DNA of 64,000 bases from the NCBI GenBank assembly GCA_946902985.2, contig OX336389.2:1013173441-1013237440 (forward strand). Reading direction: 5' to 3'. The translations under genes were made by a program, and so were the position numbers. Positions 42,590 to 55,144 of the stretch are shown here, piece after piece. Every line of letters begins with the position of its first letter. Within the stretch, counting starts at the first letter, position 1. The notes under the pieces were generated by a model, which saw only the letters and a program-made list of their open reading frames with translations, was not told the origin of the DNA and did not search any database. This DNA is from Meconema thalassinum. Lineage: Eukaryota > Arthropoda > Insecta > Orthoptera > Tettigoniidae.

Positions 42590-45500
42590 CAGCTGGTCGT
42601 GATGTAAGAAATATCTCATAAAAATACAAGCTGGCAGTATACTAGGGCTAGAGAAAGCTAGAGTTACTAAAAGCAAAGCCACTGTCAGCGAAGAGGTTAG
42701 GGGTAAAAAATAACTAAACTGGAATATTACAAGCGTAAATATAGAGGGTTTTTTCAATAAGAGAGGAAATGATGTAGTTTTTACCCTAATAGAGGATATG
42801 CAGATTGTAGGATTTGTTGAGAGTTGGCTCCCTGCAGTTTGCGAGGTGAAAATAGATGGCTTCAATATATATACAAAACCTAAGAATAGGAAAGCTCGTA
42901 CCGGTAGGTTCCCGGGGGGGGGGGGGGGGGGTTGTTGTTGTTGTTTTAATTAAAGAAGAGGTGAGGGAATTATCAGAATTTATTAGTTCAGAACTGGAAG
43001 AAGTAGTGTGGGTAAAAGCAGATATTAGGGGGAAGGGGAAAGGAACGGTATGTTTTGGCTTTTTTCTACAACCCTCTGGAGAATTCTCCGTATGCAAGAG
43101 AAAGCTTTTTCGATGAGTTAGCTATTGAAATAAACTGAATTCAAAATATGTATGAAGATACAGGGATTGTGCTTTTAGGGGACTTCAATGCGAGGGTTGC
43201 AGACAATCCCCTTTACAGCAAGGGGGTTGTCGAGGCCGCATGTGGGAATAGGCACAGCCAAGACAGAGAATGCAACAAGAACGGAGAAAAGATTTTGGAA
43301 CTATGTGGTGCAGAAGAGTTATATATACTAAATGGTGTCTGTGTGGGGTATTAAGGAGGTAACTTGACATTTATAACAGAGAATGGAGGAAGTGTAATAG
43401 ACTTAGCAATATGTTCCAGAGGAGCACTAGCCCAAATTAAGAGGTTCACTGTTGAAAAATGGGGGTAATCACACCCCCTACCAATTGTCGTCAATATGCA
43501 GGAAGCGGTGACAAAATTAAAAGGGAATCCACAAGTTAAAGCTAAAGAGAGAAAAGTAAATAGATTCAGATGGAGGGAGGAAAACTGCAGAGAGTTCCTG
43601 ATCTACTTCCAGGGAGAAAATTTTGAGCTGATAAAGGTAGGGTAGATAGGGTTACAAACATAGAGGTATTAAGACGAGTGGGAGAGGAGAGATGTTTCTG
43701 GCGACTGCTAATGAAGAGAAGAGATAGGTTGGTAGGACACATACTAAGACACCCAGGAATAGCAAGCTTAGTTATGGAAGGAAGGGTCGAGGACAAGAAC
43801 TGTAGGGGTAGACCAAGGTTAGAATATGTTAAACAGATTGCCTCAGATGTAGGGTGTGGTAGTTATGTAGAGATGAAACGATTAGCTCAGGACAGGGAGG
43901 CATGGAGAGCTGCATCAAACCAGTCAAAAGACTGAAGACTCAAACAACAACAAAGGTAGGGATAAGTTTAATGATCAGTAATGATCAAATTGAAGGGATA
44001 ATACGTACGATTGAGAATGCAATTATGATGGCCGGGCGGAAAATGTGCGTGAAGGCTAGGAGAAAGGTAGGGAGAATTAAAGGATGGTACGATGAATCTT
44101 GTAGAAGGAAGAAAACCGAAGTTATTAGGGCACTGAAATTATACAAGAGAGGAGGGGATGACACGATGAGAGTAGAATTTTGTCGCCTAAGGAAAGAATA
44201 TAGGAAACTGCTCAGCAAAACGAATGAATGGCAGGGTAAGGGAGCAACAGCACTAAATAAGGATTCTAATGCTAACGACTGTAGGAAAGTGTGGAGCAGG
44301 ATAAATTCTTACTGTAGGGGGCACAGAAGTGGTGGTAGGTGATCTATTAGTGATGAAGTATGGATTACATATTGTGAGAATCTGTTAAATGCTTACGATA
44401 ATTGGAGGAAGAGAGATGAGTTTGGCGTCCCGAGGGGGCTGGAGGCCGATCTGCCTATGCTGGACCAAGTCATATCGGTAGATGAAATTAAGGAAGTAAT
44501 GGCAAAAAGTAAAGGAGGGAAGTCAGGTGCTATTTCAGGGATAACAAACGAATTTTGGCAAGAGTTGAGTAAGAAAAGGTTCATGATGGAAAGCTTGGTA
44601 AAAATCTTTAACAAGATTTTTGAAGGAGGTAGATTTCCGAGGGCGTGGCAGGAGGGGATAATTTGTCCAATATATAAGAAACGTGAGGACAAACTAGACC
44701 CAGGCAAATATAGAGGCATAACTTTGCTTGATAATTTGAGCAAAATGTACACCGGGGTCTTATCCAAGCGTTTAATAGCATGGGCAGAGAGCTGTTCGGT
44801 GTTCTCAAGACTCCAGACAGGGTTCAGAAAAGGGATGAGGACCAGTGACAATATAATGGTGGTGAGAACGGTGATGGACAATTACATAAGAAGGAAAAGA
44901 GTTAAGCTGTATATCACAGCTATTGATTTGGTGAAGGCGTTTGATTCAGTGAGCAGGGGAGCTGTCATGGCTAAACTGGGGAAATGAGGGTGTCACATAA
45001 AATGATAAGAGCAATTGAGAATGTGTATTCCGAAGTGAAATGTGCAATTAAAACTGAAGATGATGTAGATGTAGGAGAGATAAAGTCTAATATAGGATTA
45101 AAACAGATATGCAAATTATCCCCGGTGCTTTTTTGTGCTATTTATCAACGATATATTCGATTCAAAGGGCTTTGAGTAACGGTCCAACCCTTGCCTGGAC
45201 AATTATGATATCCCGGGTCTAGCGTTTGCTGATGACATCCTTCTGCTCGCTCTAACACCCTATAATATGCAACATAGTATTGACGAGATTGTGAAATACT
45301 CTGAGGACTGGAACTTAAAAATTAACCCGAGTAAGACCAACGTTATTGTGTGCAAAAAGGGAGTTAAACTGGCTACGAATGAAAAATTTACACCGGGGTC
45401 TCGGTCACAGTTAGAGACAGTGAAGAAACTTGAGTATCTAGGGACGATAATGGCGAGTAATGGAAAATGGACCGAACAAATTAAAAGGGCAAAATCGGAA

Positions 45501-46460
45501 GGGCTAGCAGCATTGGCGAGTGTTAATGTGTTAGAGCGTAAGTTACCGAATCTTGACGACAAAGTGTATAAGAATGTGTTTAACGCACTCATCGTTTCAA
45601 GAGCACTTTATGGAGTGGAAGTATGGGGTTTAGAGGAAGGAACGACAACCCCGGACGGTATTGTAAGTAGGTTTGCCAAGATCATTTTGGGGCTACCTAG
45701 TTGCACAGCGAATTGTGGAGCGAGGATGTTGTGTGAGGATGTAAGCATTAGACAACATATCATAAAAAGGGTCATAAAGTCTTGGATTCGTTTAAAAGCA
45801 GGTGGGGGGGGGGGGGAAATGATAAAGGTAGCCTACCTGCACCAAATGAAGCATCAGCAAGAGGGCTACTGGGTGGACGGGGTAAGAAGTGTACTGGAAA
45901 GATTAGGAATGGGTTATCTATAGGATAGGGACTTACGAAGAGAGGAAGGTAGGGTGTGTAAATAAGTGTGCAGAAGGGTTAATGACGTAGAGTTGCAGGT
46001 GCTAGGAGGAGAGTGCACCAACAGGAGAACCTTAACGGAGTTCTGCGAAATAAGGAACTTTATGAGCATAAAGCCTCAATGTCCAATGAAAAGAGAAATC
46101 AGAGTGATAATTTGGTGGTTAATAGGGGTGTATAAGAACAAAGCGTTGAGAGAAGCAGGAAAAGATGACCTTTGCCTGTTTTGTGGGAAGGTTATGGGTG
46201 CAGCGCACCTGATCAGGGAATGCAAGGAGATTAAAACGATAAGAGCAAAGTTTGTAGACAAATCAGATCCAAACAGAATAGAAAATGAAAATGAGTATCA
46301 CACTTTAATAAAATTACTAAAAAGGGAATGGGGGAAGGCAGGTCAATTAGCAAAATATTTTAATACCATCAGGGCAATGTGGAATAAGAAAGCGTCGGAT
46401 GAGATTCAGAACAAAGATGCATGTGAATTAAGCATACAAGTACAGGAGATGGCTTCCTAA
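42590..46460 (+). mobile_element. LINE inside element B right repeat, degraded
   Basis: Same position and breaks as the left-repeat LINE: reverse transcriptase pieces 44457-44987, 44984-45175 and 45267-45923, and C-terminal frame 45966-46460. Motif A here reads AIDLVKAFDS with Val for Glu. Shared lesions show that the LINE was already broken before the two repeats became separate copies. Confidence 0.75.
43643..43951 (+). mobile_element. 5'-truncated LINE 3' end, right repeat only
   Basis: Insertion of 309 bp with 10-bp target duplication AAAGGTAGGG (43633-43642, 43952-43961) and a CAACAACAA tail. It codes for a LINE ORF2 C-terminus (FWRLLMKRRDRLVGHILRH, GRPRLEYVKQI, MKRLAQDREAWR). The left repeat has the empty site at 29605. 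Confidence 0.85.
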
Positions 46461-49400
46461 GCTATAACTCTTGTTAAAGCCTGGGAGAGCCTATCTGTAT
46501 TAACTAGGTATACTATCACTACAGTACATCCATATATTGCTGTCTGTAGATTTTTCCGTTCTGAATCCATGCTGTGAGTTTGATGATCTTTTTTTTTTCC
46601 CTTACGACAAAACTATCAGTCTCTTACAGTCAGTAAGGGCTCGATAGGAAAAAAAGTAAAATTTTCTGTGATGTATATGCGGAACACGCCATATTCAGGT
46701 AGCTCAAATGTGTCTCCCATGGAGAACTGTCAAAAATGAAGAACACTGTGTCTTATGATCAAGAAAGAACTTTGTGTAGTCTCCATTAGAAAAGTTCTCC
46801 AGTGATATTTTGAATGAAGATAACTACTGCAAAAGCATTTTTAAGTTTTTGAAAAAATCTAGGAAGCTATTAAATGCCGTATGGACATTTGGTTTATTTA
46901 TCTAATGCCATATTGTAAATTTATGTAATCGATGTATTTATTGTCTGTATGTCATGATATGACTCTCTGAGTTAAAGTGACAATTAACAAGTAGATTTGG
47001 TTTAAATAAACAGATTTGGGCCTTTTCCCAAACATCTCCATCTAAAAATACAAACATCACGTCTCCGTGCGTATTTTCAATACATCCACTCTAATTTCAA
47101 CTGCAAAATACTGGTACAGTACTGCCCCCGTAAATTGAATTATACTGAGACCACGGTGGCTGTATTGGCATATGGGAATAAAGTTATGGCCGTCATAGTT
47201 GTGACGTGCATATTCATGACGTAGGCGTGGATGACGCAACGCTCGAGCAAGTAGGCTGGCTGAGCTTAGATTCTTGCTGACGTCACGATTTTGTTCGAGA
47301 AGGATCTTAGATTTACGACGCAGTCGCAGGGAAGCAAGTAAACGTGCTGAGGAAGAAGTTACGCTATTGGAGGAGAGGCTCGAACCAATGAATGATAGCT
47401 TGGAGGGAGACGGAGATTACTGAAACTATCATATTTAATAACTTTTGGCATGCAGAATTGTGGAAAACTATTCTCAGTTATGGCATTGATTTGGAATTTT
47501 GAAGAAATTAATTATAAGTTTTTGAAATCTGAAAATCCGTCAAGAATAGCCAATGTTGGAACTTCGAGTAATGATGGAAGAAGAAGCTATGGTAGGGATG
47601 GATACGCCCCTTCAAAGTTGATAAAAGGCCTTGCACAGCAGAGAGGAGCTTCTCACTTCGTGGTTTTATTCTGACTTCATAGTCTGACTTCGTGTTCTGA
47701 TAGAACAAGCATATCGTCATAAGCAAGCGTGGCAGAGTCCACCGCATCGAACAGTATTGGGTATCCAGCAGTGCAATTTTACTGTTACTAAAACTAGGCG
47801 AAGTTGGAGCGCACACATAAACGATTCTACAAGTTTATCTATCAAGAATTAGCTACTGCATTTATACTAATTCAATAGTGCATTACAATATTGAGGCGTG
47901 TGCGAAAGTTGAACTTTTTCATTATAATACTTCAGAAGATATTCGCATTTAAAGACTGCAGAGAAAAGTGTTTTTCTTGAATCCTGAGAAGCACTTTTAC
48001 TACCACATTCTACGCTACGGCAGACACGTGTATTGCAACCGTGATACTGAAGATTACATTTGGTGATACAACGCTACATTCTACAATGGAACTATACAAT
48101 CTGGCAGTACTTTCGACTAACATTATAATGGAAGTGGAGATGGAAGACTAAAACTTTAATGCAATTGGGACATACATCAGTAGTGTGAAGTAGCAACATG
48201 GAGCTTCGATAATCGTCATTCTACAAAGACGAGCATGTAGTGAACATTCAGCTACACTCATGCATCGTAATCCATCGCTGAATTACATCAAATGGCAGTG
48301 GAAATAAATTCATACTCCACAATTATGAACATTTCTGCGGAAATATTTGCAATGTACTTCATGGCTGATTTCTACAAGAACTTCAGAGAACTTTCAAGAG
48401 TGGCAAGGGTTTTTCCCAGCACACAAAGAAGAGTTTTGCCAGAAGGATGTCTATCGTCTACACGGAGCAGTGCGATTTCCGGAGGAGGAAGCTGTTCTAT
48501 TCTCCGAGGGCGCAGGTTCCAGGTTCGAGGTCGGTGCACATCTATCCTGTGGTGAAATGGAACCAGCAGCAGTCTTCTTTGAAATTTTCTTCTAGAACTT
48601 CAATCCAACAGATAAGGTAGCCGTGAACGTTTCTTGATTTATTTGAGCCATTTTAGTGAGATCTGAGCAACTATCTTTCCCATATTTTCTGTCATATATT
48701 TGATTGCCCCATATTCTTTTGCTAGATGTTTCTGTACTCTGTACACTTTGCAGCTTTATGCCATTTTCTTCGATTTATTGAGACATTATTATGTCATTTG
48801 CATATTTAAACATTTTGGATCAGTTTATACTGAAGTTAAATATTCTTTCGAGAATTTGAATTTTTCTTGTAGTCTCGATTTGACTGTAAAGTTAACGATT
48901 TTCTATGGCAAGTTTGAATTCAGACAGCGTGTCGTTTTATTAAAGTAATTCTTTTCAGTAAATTACTTTGACCAATTTTCTGTCATCCTCAAGAAAGAAG
49001 AATGATTAAAAGATTTTAGAGCGTTAAAATCTACTACTTTATCGACGATCTTGGAAATACTAGTCGTTTTTATGAACATGATTGAAACACAGACATTTTT
49101 AGTCAATTCTGAAATACCATTGCATTATAGACAATTTTATGAAATATGAACTTTGAATACGATTTATTCAGTACACTATAGTAATGAACATTTGATAGGA
49201 GATTTTCTCAATTCTAGATTGAAACAATAATGTTTGCATTTTCTAGTCTATTTGCATGCTATTCGACTATTTCTGCAGTTAAATGAATTTTGCTTGAATA
49301 TAGTATTTTTATACTGCAATAATTATGATGAGATTAATTCATTTTGATAGACCAGGGAGGCGTGTCTTATCGTATTTGCTATTAAATTTATTTGTGACTG

Positions 49401-50703
49401 GCAAATTTTTACTTCATATCGCTTCATGAATGAAACCCACGAAGGTTAAATATAATAACAGTTTTCGATACAATTGATGAATATAAGAATTTTTAAAGAG
49501 GAACTATGGATGTATAATCGTTAGTTCAGTGGACGTGTAAAAGTCGCTGATGAATAATGCCCTTTGATAAGTGAAGGAGGTTCCCACAGTAATATTGATG
49601 ATGATGATGAATTTATAAGTGGAGGTTTTTTGTGTGTATTGTGGAAGATTTTGATGCCATATATAATGAGATATATGATGAATTATGGGCCAATTTTGTG
49701 CTTTTGTGCGAGGTATGTTTCCGCTGAATTGTATTGTTCAGGTCCATTGAAAATTATTCATGTGAAGTTACTATTAAAATTAACAAGAGTGATAAATTGA
49801 TTGAATTATAGATTTTGAATGGAGGTTACCGTCACAAATAATAATTATTAAATCTTATTAAACCTGAATCTAAAATTTAAATATAAGTAACCTTCATCGG
49901 TCGATTATATTACCACGATTTAAGAAAATATCAACCGGATAAACGTGTGGTTAATGTATTTCAAATATAAATAAAATATAAATAATGTAAATAACTATGT
50001 AAATATCTATAATAATAATTTGAAACAAACGGGATTAATAGAGGCGTGTAAATATTTTTCAATTGTCGTTTGACTAAGTTATGATCAATCTAAATGTTAT
50101 AAATAATTATTGAACACTATGATATAACATTATGCGTTTTGCTATTAACATTTAAACAACGCTAGTTCGATAATTGGAATAAACATTTAAATAAGATTTG
50201 AGATTAACAGAGTAATCCATTGCAATGTGAACGGAACTTGTATAATATTTGAGTTGAGATGTGAGCATTTAAATAGTTTTGAATGAGAGCTAGACTCTGC
50301 GTTGGCCAGCATATGGTGACACTGGTTAGGCAGCTGCGTCCATTTGACGAAGCAAGTATGCAACACTGCATAGGGTGTATTGCAGGTGGCCAGATAACTG
50401 AATGGTGGAGGTCAAGGTCAACTACTTAGCGGCCTTGCGGTTATTAATAAATGTGTGTCAATGAATTAAATTATGAAGTTCATGAACAAGGAAACAAATG
50501 CTATATGTCTCGTCCCAGCTCCCTTATCCATTCCAATGTGCATTGTTGTTATTATTACGTTCTTTTGAGCTAGAGAAAGCTGAATTTTTGTATGTGAAGT
50601 CTACAGTCCTACAGGAGGACATGGTTGCATTGACAATGGCTTCAGACAGCCATAACTATTCTGTTGTTAAATTTTGTTAAAATAATTTTTTTTCTTTATG
50701 TGA

Positions 50704-50709
50704 AATAAA
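50704..50709 (+). terminator. candidate poly(A) signal in element B right repeat
   Basis: AATAAA at the same relative position as 36345 in the left repeat. In an LTR element the 3' copy would be the one used. Confidence 0.4.
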
Positions 50710-51037
50710 TTATTGTGCAGTTTAAATTTTCTGGTCTCCGACTTGGTTCATTTTAAATATCGTGGTGGAGGTTATTGTGAGGGCATACTATTAAGTGATC
50801 CAGTTGAAAACCCAGACCCGAGATTAAATTGAATAGGTAAGTAAAAGGTAAGTATGAACCCCCGTATATTTTGGTGTGTTCCACAATAATTTCATGTTAA
50901 CTACTGTGCTCTAATCTCGGTAGTATCTGTCAGTGCCATTTTCATTGATGTAGCTGTGCCGGTGCAATCGATTATTGGCAATCCGAGTGAGGGGGCGGAT
51001 TTCTGACAGCCTACTATCCGGATTATCGGGGACAGTA

Positions 51038-51255
51038 CCATTCCGGCATTTGCCTGGAGACGAAGTTGGAAACCACAGAAAACCACTTCGAGGATGGCAG
51101 AGGTGGGAATCGAAACCCCTCTACTCATTTGGACCAAACGAGGCTGAGTAGACCCCGTTCCAGTCTTCATGCCATTTCGCGGCAGAGCCGAGAATCGAAC
51201 CTCGGACCTCCAGGGTGGCAGCTAAGCACGCTGATCACTACACGACGGTGGCAAC
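51038..51255 (-). mobile_element. tRNA-derived SINE, minus strand, abutting element B
   Basis: The reverse complement matches the plus-strand SINE at 51691: GTGGTGTAGTGATCA-type box A, GGTTCGATTCTCGGCTC box B, AACGGGGTCTACTCAG, GTGGTTTTC and GGCAAATGCC at its 3' end. It begins immediately at the element B repeat end. No clear target duplication. Confidence 0.75.
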
Positions 51256-51690
51256 TAGTGTATATTATGTTATAATATTTGTATTAGAATTCGTCAATTT
51301 CACTATTTACAAGAAAGTGGAAATAAGCACTTTATCTTAACCATCGCCGTCTATAATTCTCAAGCCGTGCTGTTGGTAGCATTGGCAACACTGGGTAGAG
51401 TCTTTAAATTTTATAGGTTAAACACGTAAGAACACATGCTAAGATTTGTTCATAATATCGTTTATTTTGATATGACAGCTTCCCGAATGCGAAGTGGGGC
51501 TTTGCTCTTTTCAGAGACTCCCTTCAATGTACTGTAAATATTGTGTAAGGCACTGATGAATAAATATGAAATGAAATGCAATCTAAAAGCAGCTCGTATT
51601 AACTATTTGAACACCCGTGAAATTCTTCGTGGTATATCAGACCTGCTGAAAGTTGTAGAAGTAAGTATTTCCCGAATCAAGTTGTATGTG
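51256..51690. other. unassigned spacer between SINEs
   Basis: Non-coding. A segment AATAAATATGAAATGAAATGCAAT near 51560 suggests the tail of another short element. Nothing else is recognised. Confidence 0.35.
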
Positions 51691-51930
51691 GTCGCCTCCG
51701 TGGTGTAGTGGTCAACGTGCTTAACTGCCATCCCGGAGGTCCGAGGTTCGATTCCCGGCTCTGCCACGAAATTTGAAAAGTGGTATGAGGACTGGAACGG
51801 GGTTTACTCAGTCTCTGGTGGTCCAAATGAGTAGAGGGGATTCAATTCCTACCTCAGCCATCCTCGAAGTGGTTTTCCGTGGTTTCCCATTTCGTTGCGG
51901 GCAAATGCTGGTATGGTGCTGTGCCCGATT
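51691..51930 (+). mobile_element. tRNA-derived SINE, plus strand
   Basis: Head GTCGCCTCCGTGGTGTAGTG with box A (GGTGTAGTGGTC) and box B (GGTTCGATTCCC), body GGAACGGGGTTTACTCAG, ACCTCAGCCATCCTCGAAGT and GCAAATGCTGG. It is not a tRNA gene because the cloverleaf is followed by a SINE body and no acceptor pairing holds. Confidence 0.8.
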
Positions 51931-52691
51931 AAACATGAACAGTACTTGTCGAATCCAATGGAACAGCTGGATAGTATAACCTGAAAGGCCCCGGCTAGAA
52001 AAACCTTCGAGATGCTACCAACAAGTACTACATGTAAGGGAACACTCTCCTATAAAGATTTCATTATGAAAAAAAAACTAATGAAGAAAAAAATGAACTA
52101 ACTGAGACGATAAAAATCGAGAATCTAGAAAATAAAAACTCAATGCAATGAGACTTATCTGGGTCTTCATAACACAATCTTACACAAATTATTTTAAATC
52201 ACAACGTCAACCATCCAGAAATCAACACTAGATTTATTAAATCGTAAACTGATACAAGAAAAATTTAATTCCTCTGTCAAAGGAATCAAAGTGGTATAAC
52301 ACACGACATGAGCTACGTCGTGATAAAGATTCACGCTTGCAACGTAAAAATGCACAACATTAAATTGAAAATACCACAACTACACGTGGATATTAGCGTT
52401 CTGTTAAGAATAAACAACACTCATTATAACATTTCTACATAACTTTCCAAGATATGGCAATCATGATACTTGAAATCATATAAATCTTCATACAAAAATC
52501 GTGAATTGGTTATTTCAGATATCGTTTGTACGTCGACATATTCCAATACTATTAACACACAATTCACATACTCACACTCCATGAATCTTCCTAAGCATCA
52601 AAATAATTGTAATCCTTTCACAATAATAGGTATCAATATAATTCGTCAACGTAACTAATTTTAACATACCGTACTGAGATCATCACCAATA
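51931..52691. other. AT-rich stretch without recognised features
   Basis: Only short unsupported frames (52194-52379 minus, 52470-52658 plus). No repeats or coding motifs seen. Confidence 0.4.
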
Positions 52692-52699
52692 GTCATTAT

Positions 52700-53601
52700 T
52701 AGGGCCCGGATGTCGATGACCTGTCATCTTTTTACTGAGCTGTCTTAAACAATGCTGAAGTACATTTTTATTTTGCATCTTTTTGCATTTTTTGCTATTT
52801 TTCCATTTTAAGAGCATTTTTTAAGTTTGGTAGATTTAGTTGGACTTATTTTAGAGAAATCGGCCTTATAATTTAAACCTGGCACAGCTTTATATGAGGG
52901 AGTTACGTCTCTCAGAGTTAAGAAGAAGCTAGTAGCTGATACAAGATAATTTAAAATATTGAAATATTGATTCCATTCGCTTAATCAACCGGGTGGAAAC
53001 TATTCTTAGCCACAATCGTGGCGAAATTGCTGCGTGTATTGCATCAAAATTGAAAAAATTGCTGGACAAAAACACATGGTATAAAACATTATGCAAAATC
53101 TCAGACATTCTTTCTTGTGAAGACTACCGCATGGATGGGATTGAGGAGAATTTAGTAGCAAACGACCGTCCTCACTTCAAGTACGCTCCAATCACATCAG
53201 TTGAAGTTGAACGCATCTTTTCGAGATATAAGAACTTGTTGGCTTATAACCGCAGATTATTTACTTTTGACAACATCAGAATGACATTCGTAGTGCAGTG
53301 CAACTCAGACTAAAGTGAACATAAACCTTTTGTTAAGTGCTAGAAATCTATTTTGATTGACTTTTCAGTTTGAGCTTAAGATGTCATTTTTGAAATATTG
53401 GTGAGTTTATTATTATAACAACTTCTCCATTTTATAGTACACTTTTCGAAATTTTGAAATATTGATGAGTTTATTATTATAAGAACATTTTCTTTTTTTT
53501 ATAGTGCATGTTTCGAATTTTTAGATCATTTATTACAGTTATTTTTGAAAATTTTAAGTGCATTTTTAAAACTTTTTTATGGCATCAACATCCGGGCCCT
53601 A
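52700..53601 (+). mobile_element. internally deleted hAT transposon (902 bp)
   Basis: Terminal inverted repeats TAGGGCCCGGATGTCGATG (left) and the complement of TAGGGCCCGGATGTTGATG (right), with 8-bp target duplication GTCATTAT at 52692-52699 and 53602-53609. TTTTGCATTTTTT-like motifs repeat below the left end and AAATTTTGAAATATTGATGAG-like ones below the right. It contains the C-terminal end of a hAT transposase. Confidence 0.9.
52993..53313 (+). pseudogene. hAT transposase C-terminal dimerisation domain
   Basis: A 106-codon open frame whose second half (FKYAPITSVEVERIFSRYKNL, then LLAYNRRLFTFDNIRM and VQCNSD) is the hAT-C dimerisation signature found at the end of hAT transposases. The catalytic RNase H-like core and BED finger are absent, so it cannot transpose. 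The GTG-like first codons are deletion-junction sequence rather than a true start. Being short and open, it could alternatively act as a dimerisation-only inhibitor, which is speculation. Confidence 0.8.
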
Positions 53602-53609
53602 GTCATTAT

Positions 53610-54830
53610 CATACCTTTTGTTTCATATTCACAGTAAATCTAAGTCATATTCTGGCCTACTTGACCGAGCAATTAAGCTAAGTTGAAACGTATCTTACGA
53701 ATTCGTGTCAAATAGCAAATAAAGATAATTAAAATTAAGTAGTGGAGTAGTAGGGGTTCTGCCTCCCCCACCACTACTCCCAATGCGAGCCGATAACTCC
53801 CGAACCTGTGGTTGGAGATTCACGAATGAGGTGTCGTTGGACTCGAGCTGACGGGGGCTTTGCTATTGACTACTCGTTATATTTTTGAAAATTGTTTTGA
53901 AAATGTTTGTTTTCGAAAGTAGGTGATAGTTTGAAAACCAAACGTGGTAGAACGTTGTGCTATGGTTCAAACGAAAGGTCTCTATGTCCTTTATTTTCTG
54001 TAGTAAAACTTTTATTTTTTATGTTTTTGTGAAAACACTCGAATTTTGAAAATCTTATATTTTGGAAACTAGGAATTCTACAAAAAAAATGTTTGACATA
54101 AATGAAAGGTCCCTACCCCGTTTACCCCCAAAATAAATTTTAAGTCTCTAGGATAAAAACCTGACAGTAGTGCTAGGTCACGGGTTCTGCGGCACTTGGG
54201 AGGTTGTGAGCCCCTGCAACCTTGGAATGGAAGGAGTCATGCTAGGAGGGCGTGCTTGGATTCGTTTTTTTCGTCTCGTTGCGCTCTTTACGGGAATGTA
54301 GGTGTCGAAAAGGTGAAAATATGGAAACACGGATTTTTGGAGGGTAAAAACGTGATTTTAGACTTTTTGCTATATCTCGCGAACCAATTATGCTAGAGGC
54401 GTGTACGACGGGTCCAAGGACTCGGGGTGACATCCTCTTTGCTATGAACCACTCGTTATAATTTTTTTTAAATTTGGAAACTCGATGTTGGGGTAAACAC
54501 GTGTTTTTTGTGATTTTTGCCGATATCTCACGAACCAATAAGCCTAGAGACGTGTACGAGGTGTTATTTTTTCGTCGCGTTGTCCTCTTGCCGAGGATGT
54601 TTCGTATTGAGCAGGAATGAAAAACCATTTTGAGGTAAAACCATGATTTTAGACTTTTTGCTCTATCTCGCAAACCAATAACGCTAGAGACATGTACGAG
54701 GTGTCCGAGGACTCGGGCTAACGCTCCCTTTTTGAAACTATTTTTGAAATTTTGACAAAGGGCCTAACGCCATACATGTAGAAAAAACTTTTTTTCTTTA
54801 CTTGTTTATAATGTCCATGAAGCGTGGTGG
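53610..54830. repeat. outer repeats of Maverick copy 2 left end
   Basis: Contains AGTAGTGGAGTAGTAGGGG facing CCACCACTACT (53741-53779, inverted), CCGAACCTGTGGTTGGAG with GAGGTGTCGTTGGACTCGAG (53800-53855), and three degenerate units of TATCTCGCGAACCAATTATGC followed by CGTGTACGAGGTGTCC-like sequence at about 54368, 54520 and 54662. They mirror the motifs at 13870-14460. No gene supported; the frame 54242-54673 is formed by the repeats. Confidence 0.55.
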
Positions 54831-55007
54831 TTGAGAGAGACGATACTGCTGTGTGTGTGTTTCAACGAACCTATCACTAACCACAAGGACCATGCTTAAT
54901 AGAACAATCGATATTTCGGCGGGTCGGTTTATGACAGAGTGAGGGTTCGTTTTTTCTGATCTTTCCTATGGCAGATGGATGGAGGCTAATATTTGAAAAT
55001 GTGTGAA

Positions 55008-55144
55008 TTATGCTAAGATTCCCCCCCCCCCCCGAAGGAGATCTTTAACGTGTAAACGGTGATGAGAACTTGGTTCTATGTTGGTCGAAGCGGATACAGA
55101 AAACAAATTTGTAGATGAGCAGACGAGCAGGAGGCGAATGTCAT
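55008..55144. other. non-coding stretch with C-run
   Basis: A run of 14 C at about 55021-55034, then unrecognised sequence up to the terminal repeat. Nothing coding. Confidence 0.4.

Larger units (their letters stand above)
27094..51037 (+). mobile_element. element B: LTR-type retrotransposon with about 9.6-9.9-kb terminal direct repeats
   Basis: The direct repeats 27094-36678 and 41124-51037 flank a 4.4-kb interior with primer site, gag, protease and integrase, all on plus. Both repeats end GGATTATCGGGGACAGTA, like element A's LTR end (GATTATCGGG). Homology of the repeats starts at AAGCAACGCTATGG without a TG start or a clear polypurine tract before it, so the exact left LTR border is unresolved; part of the repeat may be interior 3' sequence. 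No reverse transcriptase of LTR type is present. No target duplication was found. Confidence 0.75.
41124..51037 (+). repeat. element B right giant direct repeat (9,914 bp)
   Basis: Partner of 27094-36678. The length difference is mainly a 309-bp LINE-tail insertion at 43643-43951 and a longer G-run at 42914-42930. It ends GGGGACAGTA at 51037, where an inverse SINE starts directly, so the original 3' flank and target duplication cannot be seen. Confidence 0.85.

Noticed and set aside
54196..54673. ORFs in the 54-kb repeats
   Set aside because: Generated by the degenerate tandem units; different in each unit and without domain.
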